From positions 1 to 10,710 of the forward strand of contig CAMTBF010000079.1 in NCBI GenBank assembly GCA_947068385.1: a DNA stretch of 10,710 nucleotides. The letters are read 5' to 3'. The notes beneath the pieces are model-generated. The model saw only the letters and a list, made by a program, of their open reading frames with translations, made no database searches and was not told the origin of the DNA. Shown here piece after piece: positions 6,630 to 10,710 of this stretch (position 1 is the first letter of the stretch; each line of letters starts with the position of its first letter). The DNA comes from an uncultured Lachnospiraceae bacterium. GTDB lineage: Bacteria > Bacillota > Clostridia > Lachnospirales > Lachnospiraceae. A program made the position numbers and the translations under genes.

Positions 6630-8496
6630 ACTGCCCCTCCTCCTGTCTTAACTTCGCATTCTGTTTTTCTTCTTTATAATATTTGGCCTGCAGGGCGAAG
6701 AGCTCCGCATAGGCGCCGCCTTTCTCCATCAGCTCCTCATGGGTTCCCTCCTGGACGATCCGGCCGTTCTCCAGGAAGAGGATCCTGTCGCAGAACCTTG
6801 TGGAGCTCAACCGGTGGGAGATGAAGACGGCAGTCCTCCCCTGTACCAGCTCATCGTATTTTTCGTACATCTCGCTCTCCGCGATGGGGTCAAGGGCAGC
6901 GGTGGGCTCATCCAGGATTACCGTAGGCGCGTCCTTGTAGAGGGCCCTGGCCAGCATGAGCTTCTGCATCTCGCCCCCGGACAGGGTCACGCCCGCCTCG
7001 TCCAGATCCTTGTTCATAGAAGTCCGCGCCCCCTTAGGCAGCGTCTGCACCCGCTCCCAGAGCCCCGCCTTCTCCAGGCTCTCCCGCAGCTTCCCGGAAT
7101 CCTCCCGCCCGGAATCCACACAGGACACATTGTCCGCCAGAGGGAAAGAGAAAGCGAACACATCCTGGAACACCACCGAGAACTCCCGGAACACTGCCCT
7201 CTGATCCAGGGACTGCATGTCTGTCCCGTCCAGGTAGATGGTGCCGGAGGTAGGGCGGTACAGCCCGCACAGGAGCTTGATGAGGGTGGTCTTGCCCGCG
7301 CCGTTGAGCCCCACCAGAGCCAGCCGCTCTCCCGGCCGGATGGTCAGGTTCAGGTCCCGGATGGTGTCCTCCCCCTCAGGGCTGTCGGTGCTGCCGCCGT
7401 ACCGGAAGCACACATGCTCGAAACGGATCTCATGGGTGCGCCCGAGCCGCTCCGGCACCGGCCTTCCCTCCTCCACCGTTCCGAAGTCCATGAAGTCCCG
7501 GTAAGCGTCCATGAGCTTCTCGTTCTCCAGAATCTGCCGCCAGGCCCCGAAGAGGCCGTTCATCCACGCGCCAAAGCCCGCCACGATTCCCACATAGAGC
7601 AGAAATGACGGCAGTGTCATATTTTCAACGACCATCTCCCGGATCAGCCACCCGTAGACCAGCAGGCTCCTGGCAAAGGTAAGCACATTCTCTGCCATGC
7701 CCGCCGCCATGTAGCCTGTCTGCTGCCTGTCTATCAGGGCGCATGCCCCGTCGATCAGCTGATGGAACAGCCCCAGGAACCATTTGCCCATCTGGTACAT
7801 CCGGATGTCCTTCCCGTTTCCGGCGATTACGGTCTCCCGCCGCAGATATTGGAAGATGCCCCATTTCTTCTCGATTTCGTCTTCCATAGCATAGGCCCGC
7901 TTTCCCGCCTTTGCATGAAGCCAGGAGACCAGCAGGGTCTGCAGGATCAGTATCGACAGCAGGATCAGGCTGACCTGTCCCACAATCGCCGCGTAGAGAA
8001 TCAGCCCTATCAGCTGCAGCAGCAGGTCGCACCAGGCTTTCGTGTAGGCCTCTATCCCCACGCCGCTCCCACTGCACAGATTTCTTTTGGCATCCTGCCA
8101 TTTCTTCTGCCCCAGGGCGCTCTCCAGGCTCTGGCCGTCCATCCGCACAGTCTTCTCGAAATAGTCCATGTTCATGTTTATCCGGAACATGAACAATGTC
8201 TTGCGCCGCTTGTTCCGCAGATGTCCCTGCAGGAAACGGACTGTCTGCAGCAGGGCCACGTAGCCTGCCACCAGCATAAGGATCTCTCCCGGCTGTCTGC
8301 CGTTGACCAGGATGGCCGCCACCGCCCCGGCCAGGGCCGTCTCCAGAAAGGGCAGCAGGACACTCAGGCCCACGTCGCCGCCGCAGACGGCCAAGGCCAC
8401 ATTCCCCTCCTTCTGTCTTAGATGATGGAAGGCGTACCGACAGTTTTCCCATATGGAATATTTTTTCGACTTCTCCGCTTCCTTCTTTTTCTTCAT
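6622..8496 (-). CDS. ABC exporter half-transporter (fused permease and ATPase), first of pair
   Basis: A 624-aa protein that starts with a lysine-rich cytoplasmic tail (MKKKKEAEKSKK). The membrane domain covers about 30-330, followed by an ATPase domain with Walker A GLNGAGKTT (396-404), Q444, signature LSGGE (505-509), Walker B VILDEPT with catalytic E530, and H561. Both members of the pair look catalytically complete. The chosen ATG 8496 has AGGAGG 11 nt upstream. The frame stays open another 63 codons to 8685, but that stretch contains a terminator-like hairpin and lacks ribosome sites, so it is probably 5' leader. An ATG ten codons upstream (METNQEV) is a weaker alternative. No clear promoter is visible on this strand. 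Confidence 0.92.
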   Translation of the reverse strand: MKKKKEAEKSKKYSIWENCRYAFHHLRQKEGNVALAVCGGDVGLSVLLPFLETALAGAVAAILVNGRQPGEILMLVAGYVALLQTVRFLQGHLRNKRRKTLFMFRINMNMDYFEKTVRMDGQSLESALGQKKWQDAKRNLCSGSGVGIEAYTKAWCDLLLQLIGLILYAAIVGQVSLILLSILILQTLLVSWLHAKAGKRAYAMEDEIEKKWGIFQYLRRETVIAGNGKDIRMYQMGKWFLGLFHQLIDGACALIDRQQTGYMAAGMAENVLTFARSLLVYGWLIREMVVENMTLPSFLLYVGIVAGFGAWMNGLFGAWRQILENEKLMDAYRDFMDFGTVEEGRPVPERLGRTHEIRFEHVCFRYGGSTDSPEGEDTIRDLNLTIRPGERLALVGLNGAGKTTLIKLLCGLYRPTSGTIYLDGTDMQSLDQRAVFREFSVVFQDVFAFSFPLADNVSCVDSGREDSGKLRESLEKAGLWERVQTLPKGARTSMNKDLDEAGVTLSGGEMQKLMLARALYKDAPTVILDEPTAALDPIAESEMYEKYDELVQGRTAVFISHRLSSTRFCDRILFLENGRIVQEGTHEELMEKGGAYAELFALQAKYYKEEKQNAKLRQEEGQYA

Positions 8497-8544
8497 ACTG
8501 TTTGGTACCTCCTGGTTCGTCTCCATTGGAATGCTTTTCTCTAT

Positions 8545-8579
8545 ATTAAAACAGGAATCCCCTTTTGTGGGGATTCCTG
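8545..8579 (-). terminator. Intrinsic terminator or attenuator facing the ABC genes
   Basis: CAGGAATCCCC (8552-8562) and GGGGATTCCTG (8569-8579) form a perfect 11-bp stem with a 6-nt loop. On the minus strand the stem is followed at once by TTTTAAT, so it works as a terminator only in that direction. It lies 49 nt upstream of the first ABC start. It could stop transcripts coming from the response regulator or from antisense of the toxin locus, or act as an attenuator in the exporter leader. Confidence 0.75.
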
Positions 8580-8623
8580 CACGAAATGTCATGTTTTTTT
8601 CACGAAAAGTTTCCGTTTGCGTC

Positions 8624-8652
8624 TTGATATCTTTCCCTGTTTTGCATATAAT
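8624..8652 (+). promoter_or_regulatory. Promoter of the type III toxin-antitoxin locus
   Basis: TTGATA (8624-8629), exactly 17 nt, and a perfect TATAAT (8647-8652) make the strongest promoter in the window. Transcription should start near 8659, at the first base of a short hairpin (GGGCAT-GAA-ATGCCC, 8659-8673). A strong promoter fits the need to make excess antitoxin RNA. Confidence 0.85.
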
Positions 8653-8677
8653 AAAAGTGGGCATGAAATGCCCGTCG

Positions 8678-8764
8678 GTCATCACGGCTAGAATATGATG
8701 AACGTGTATGTTTGACCTCCGGAAGCGACGGGGTGCTGTCAGGCGTAGAATATCGCTTACATGT
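8678..8764 (+). repeat. Two imperfect antitoxin repeat units, 57-nt period
   Basis: Unit A (8678-8707) and unit B (8738-8764) share GTCA, then GGC, the identical octamer TAGAATAT (8689-8696 and 8746-8753), five variable bases, and ACnTGT. The octamers and the ACnTGT motifs are both exactly 57 nt apart. Divergence between units is large, unlike the near-identical repeats of ToxI. Confidence 0.6.
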
Positions 8765-8765
8765 G

Positions 8766-8797
8766 AAACGGGGTGGTCGCAAGGCTGTCCCGTTTTC
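8766..8797 (+). terminator. Intrinsic terminator between antitoxin RNA and toxin gene
   Basis: Bases 8766-8778 and 8783-8795 pair continuously for 13 bp (AAACGGG with CCCGTTT, then an inner part with four G-U pairs), closed by a GCAA tetraloop at 8779-8782 and followed by TTTTC, a short U tract. In known type III systems such a leaky terminator sets the excess of antitoxin RNA over toxin mRNA. Confidence 0.8.
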
Positions 8798-8832
8798 AGG
8801 TAAACCGTATTTTCCAGAAAGGAACTGGATTT

Positions 8833-9300
8833 ATGAAACTTGTCACCATCCGCACTGACTTATTGGATAAGTATTCCTGTGATTCCGAAATACTTACAAA
8901 ATCCAAGCGACCATATGTCCTTATAATACGCTTGAGCTACAAAGGGCACTCTCATGATTTCGCAGTGCCGATTCGTTCCAACATTCCCCCATCCACTCCA
9001 AAGCAGCAATACTTTCCCTTGCCGCCAAGGGCCGCAACAAGACCGCACCATCATCATGGCATTCATTACATAAAGATGTTTCCAGTAACAAAGCCATATC
9101 TTGTCCGTTACCGCACAGAAGGAAATGCTTTCGCCACCTTAGTCCAAAATGTCATCGACAAGAATTCCAAACGCATCATTTCCGAATGTCAAAAGTATCT
9201 TGATGATTACGCCGCTGGCCTGCGTCCCATCTATTCTACAGACATCGATTGTCTACTGGCTCGACTTTACGAGAGTCCCTCCTCCCACCTGCCCCGGTAA
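8833..9300 (+). CDS. Type III toxin, ToxN/AbiQ-like endoribonuclease
   Basis: A 155-aa protein, close to the usual length of type III toxins. Recognised features are the strand region RPYVLIIRLSYKGHSHDFAVPIRSN (broken here as residues 26-40 and 41-50), then YFPLPPR (60-66), GIHYIKMFPV (76-85) and a helical end ECQKYLDDY. The FAVPIRSN motif is typical of ToxN/AbiQ/CptN toxins, which cleave mRNA in adenine-rich sites and are held inactive by their RNA antitoxin; many protect against phages. The start is ATG 8833, with AAAGGA 9 nt upstream. The gene is visibly more AT-rich than its neighbours and lies antisense to the surrounding cluster, so recent insertion is likely. Its last 34 nt overlap the 3' end of the response-regulator gene, so the C-terminal residues LYESPSSHLPR may be altered from the ancestral form. 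Confidence 0.8.
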   Translation: MKLVTIRTDLLDKYSCDSEILTKSKRPYVLIIRLSYKGHSHDFAVPIRSNIPPSTPKQQYFPLPPRAATRPHHHHGIHYIKMFPVTKPYLVRYRTEGNAFATLVQNVIDKNSKRIISECQKYLDDYAAGLRPIYSTDIDCLLARLYESPSSHLPR

Positions 9301-10019
9301 TAATCCAGATAAGCCCGGTTCAGCGCCTCCCATCGGTTCCTGGCCACGGGCAGCGCCTCCCCGCTGTCCATCATGGCCTCTTTCCGCTCGATACGGTTCA
9401 CATAGGCGAGGTTCACCAGATAGGAGCGGTGAATCTTGAAAAAGTGAAGCTCGAAAAAGCTTTCCCCTTGCTGCTCCAGCCGCTCCTCCACCTGGCGGAT
9501 TCCCGCCCTGCACCGGACAGGCTCCTTTTCCCCAGCGCAGTGCACCCAGGTGTCATGGGCATCGCTCTCCAGATAGCAGATATCCCTGACCCGCACCCGG
9601 GCCATCCCGCCCGGCGTGTCCAAAAGCAGCGCGGGGGCTTCCCTGCCGCATCTGGCGAGGGCTTTGTCCAGGCAGGCAAAAAGCCGCTCCTTTTCCACCG
9701 GCTTGATCAGATAGGACACCGCGTCCACATCGTAGCCCTCCAGCGCGTACTCCGCAAGCCCGGTCACGAAGACGATCTGCACGTCCTCTCCCTGGCTCCG
9801 AAGCCTCCTGGCCAGGGAAAGGCCGTCACCGCCCGGCATGTCGATGTCCAAAAGCAGGATGTCCCTGCGCCTCTCCTCCCAGTGGAACAGGAACTGCTCC
9901 GCGCTCCCCACAAGGGCCATGTCCACCTCCTGCTGCCGCAGCATCCCCCACTCCCCCACATAGGCCTCCAATAAGGAGCGCTGGGCCGTCTCATCGTCAC
10001 ATATGGCAATCCGTAGCAT
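9267..10019 (-). CDS. LytTR-family response regulator
   Basis: A 250-aa two-component regulator. The N-terminal receiver domain shows the acidic pair D8-D9 (CDDE), phosphoacceptor D58 (LLLDIDMPGGDG), switch residue T86 and K106 (YLIKP). Residues about 130-240 are a LytTR DNA-binding domain (VRDICYLESDAHDTWVHC, FFKIHRSYLVNLAYV). LytTR proteins usually bind as dimers to short direct repeats near -35. Its partner should be the GHKL kinase at 3394-4656, and likely targets are the exporter genes between them. It starts 39 nt after the second GNAT gene, with a GAGAGGA ribosome site, so the two may share a transcript. Its 3' end overlaps the convergent toxin gene by 34 nt but the LytTR domain looks complete. 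Confidence 0.93.
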   Translation of the reverse strand: MLRIAICDDETAQRSLLEAYVGEWGMLRQQEVDMALVGSAEQFLFHWEERRRDILLLDIDMPGGDGLSLARRLRSQGEDVQIVFVTGLAEYALEGYDVDAVSYLIKPVEKERLFACLDKALARCGREAPALLLDTPGGMARVRVRDICYLESDAHDTWVHCAGEKEPVRCRAGIRQVEERLEQQGESFFELHFFKIHRSYLVNLAYVNRIERKEAMMDSGEALPVARNRWEALNRAYLDYYRGRWEEGLS

Positions 10020-10058
10020 CTCTCATCCTCTCTCCGTTTCGTCTGCGCCAGTCTGCCC

Positions 10059-10499
10059 TCACAAATCCAGCCTCATCTCAATCTCCCCGTTGTTCCTCTC
10101 CCCGGTGGGACAAAATCCCAGCTTCTCATACACATGCCTGGCAATCTCGTTCCCCGGCGCGTAGTCCAGGATCAGGAAATCGTACTTCCCCGACTCCCCC
10201 GCCAGGCGGACGATCTCCCGGATGGCCTGGGTGCCGTAGCCCTTGTTCTGGTGCTCCACGGGGAACATGATGCGCCATATGACTAGGCATCTCTCCTCCA
10301 GATCCTCGTCCAGCATCATGAAGCCTACTGGTTTGTCTTCGTTATAAATGGCAAAGGGATAGACGTCCCCAGCCTCCCGGTACAGCCATGCCTGGGCCAG
10401 GGAATAGGCGTTGGACGCCACGAACTTCTCGCCTTCCGGGCGCTTCATCTCCACGATTGCCTTGAAATTATCTTCCGTTATCTTCTCGAAATGAATCAT
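10059..10499 (-). CDS. GNAT acetyltransferase, polyamine (BltD/PaiA)-like
   Basis: A 146-aa acetyl-CoA-dependent acetyltransferase. Motif A is at residues 79-89 (FPVEHQNKGYG) and motif B at 117-129 (NEIARHVYEKLGF). The N-terminus (FEKITEDNFKAIVEM) and ending GEIEMRLDL recall diamine/spermidine acetyltransferases, but the substrate is inferred from resemblance only. The start is ATG 10499, with AGGAGG 10 nt upstream; an in-frame ATG at 10508 is only one base from that site, and a longer version to 10658 crosses the promoter region. It is the first gene before the LytTR regulator and may be co-transcribed with it. Confidence 0.87.
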   Translation of the reverse strand: MIHFEKITEDNFKAIVEMKRPEGEKFVASNAYSLAQAWLYREAGDVYPFAIYNEDKPVGFMMLDEDLEERCLVIWRIMFPVEHQNKGYGTQAIREIVRLAGESGKYDFLILDYAPGNEIARHVYEKLGFCPTGERNNGEIEMRLDL

Positions 10500-10534
10500 T
10501 TTGGCCATACCTCCTGTCACATTTCTACTATGAT

Positions 10535-10562
10535 AGCATACTTTTGCACACTTGTCTGCAAA
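10535..10562 (-). promoter_or_regulatory. Candidate promoter of the second GNAT gene
   Basis: On the minus strand TTTGCA (10562-10557), a 16-nt spacer and TATGCT (10540-10535) lie about 35 nt before the ATG. An overlapping TATCAT (10535-10530) is another -10 choice. Match quality is modest; the surrounding 10500-10658 stretch is AT-rich and otherwise holds only the divergent tRNA promoter. Confidence 0.35.
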
Positions 10563-10620
10563 TTTTATTGCCATGTTTTCCGGATTAAAAATAAAAACTG
10601 TATAAAAATAAATTTCCCTC

Positions 10621-10649
10621 TTCCCATTTTCCTTCATTTGTGATATAGT
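10621..10649 (+). promoter_or_regulatory. Promoter of the tRNA gene
   Basis: TTCCCA (10621-10626), a 17-nt spacer and TATAGT (10644-10649) with an extended TGA directly before the -10 box. Transcription would start a few bases before the tRNA 5' end at 10659. Confidence 0.55.
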
Positions 10650-10658
10650 AAAGGACAT

Positions 10659-10710
10659 GGAAGCATAGCTCAGCTGGGATGAGCGCTCGCCTGACTAGCG
10701 GGAGGCCAAG
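10659..10710 (+). tRNA. tRNA, probably Val (GAC anticodon), 3' end outside window
   Basis: The first 52 nt of a tRNA cloverleaf: acceptor GGAAGCA, TA, D stem GCTC/GAGC with a GGG-containing D loop, then anticodon stem CTCGC/GCGGG (one T-G pair) around loop CTGACTA. With T33 at 10692, the anticodon is GAC (10693-10695), reading Val codons. Position 37 is T, where a purine is expected. The variable loop, T arm and 3' acceptor strand lie beyond the window, so identity is likely but not fully confirmed. Confidence 0.8.

Larger units (their letters stand above)
8659..8797 (+). ncRNA. Predicted RNA antitoxin of a type III toxin-antitoxin system
   Basis: This is the stretch between a strong promoter and an intrinsic terminator, directly upstream of a ToxN/AbiQ-like toxin gene; that layout defines type III systems, whose RNA binds and inhibits the toxin. 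It opens with a 6-bp hairpin at 8659-8673. Two imperfect units 57 nt apart share GTCA, GGC, TAGAATAT and ACnTGT. Residues 8706-8764 can fold as a three-way junction: P1 8706-8711/8759-8764, P2 8713-8721/8729-8741 with a UGCU bulge, and P3 8742-8745/8754-8757 with TAGAATAT in its loop. Characterised antitoxins are tandem pseudoknot repeats cut by the toxin; whether TAGAATAT is the cut site is inference. It could belong to the CptI group, but I cannot assign it firmly. Confidence 0.7.

Noticed and set aside
6739..7608. 289-codon plus-strand frame
   Set aside because: Antisense to the ABC ATPase domain; its composition mirrors the conserved ATPase motifs.
8497..8685. 63-residue N-terminal extension of the first ABC protein
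   Set aside because: The frame is open by chance; it spans a terminator hairpin and the antisense of the toxin promoter, and AGGAGG supports ATG 8496.
8453..8698. Hydrophobic 81-codon plus-strand frame that could be a small membrane peptide
   Set aside because: It starts antisense to the ABC gene, crosses the toxin-antitoxin promoter and lacks a good ribosome site.
8659..8797. Riboswitch reading of the structured leader plus terminator
   Set aside because: The layout resembles one, but the downstream gene is a ToxN-like toxin and no known riboswitch consensus is recognised, so RNA antitoxin is the better explanation.
9249..9974. 241-codon plus-strand frame
   Set aside because: Antisense to the LytTR regulator, with no domain of its own.
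10500..10658. 53-residue extension of the second GNAT protein
   Set aside because: The extension crosses AT-rich promoter sequence; AGGAGG sits 10 nt before ATG 10499 and GNAT homology starts there.
1..10710. CRISPR arrays, insertion sequences or transposase genes
   Set aside because: No regularly spaced direct repeats, transposase motifs or terminal inverted repeats with target duplications were seen around the toxin locus or elsewhere.

Overview
The window looks like chromosomal accessory DNA from a Gram-positive, gut-type Clostridium relative, most likely a Lachnospiraceae member. This is inferred from GC-rich genes with strong AGGAGG-type ribosome sites, AT-rich promoters with sigma-A spacing, WYL and DUF3795 genes, a GHKL/LytTR two-component pair and paired ABC exporter half-transporters. 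No species can be named from the sequence alone.

Left part (1-3419). A RhuM-family gene runs off the left edge on the minus strand. It has a near-consensus promoter and a striking 31-nt palindrome inside its coding sequence. Divergent from it is a WYL-domain regulator. A 26-nt inverted repeat overlaps the regulator's stop codon and looks like an operator. Downstream, on the same strand, lie a 95-aa cysteine-rich DUF3795 protein and a 348-aa winged-helix protein resembling the AlkZ-like/HTH_42 family. A GNAT acetyltransferase follows with its own promoter.

Middle (3394-8496, all minus). In transcription order these are two ABC exporter half-transporters, overlapping by 8 nt and probably forming a heterodimer, then a GHKL sensor histidine kinase. 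The kinase has its own promoter, whose spacer carries one arm of a long perfect inverted repeat. The matching LytTR response regulator (9267-10019, minus) lies on the far side of the transporter genes. The whole set probably forms one peptide- or antimicrobial-responsive export module, but no peptide gene is visible.

Inserted element (about 8545-9300, plus). Between the exporter and the response regulator, on the opposite strand, lies a type III (RNA antitoxin/protein toxin) toxin-antitoxin locus. It has a TTGATA-N17-TATAAT promoter, a structured leader RNA with two imperfect repeat units, an intrinsic terminator with a GCAA tetraloop, then a ToxN/AbiQ-like endoribonuclease gene. It is visibly more AT-rich than its neighbours. 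The toxin ORF runs 34 nt into the 3' end of the response-regulator gene. A terminator-like hairpin faces the exporter genes on the minus strand. This locus is the most interesting part of the window.

Right end. A second GNAT gene lies upstream of the response regulator on the minus strand and may be co-transcribed with it. A promoter and the first 52 nt of a tRNA, probably tRNA-Val(GAC), close the window on the plus strand.
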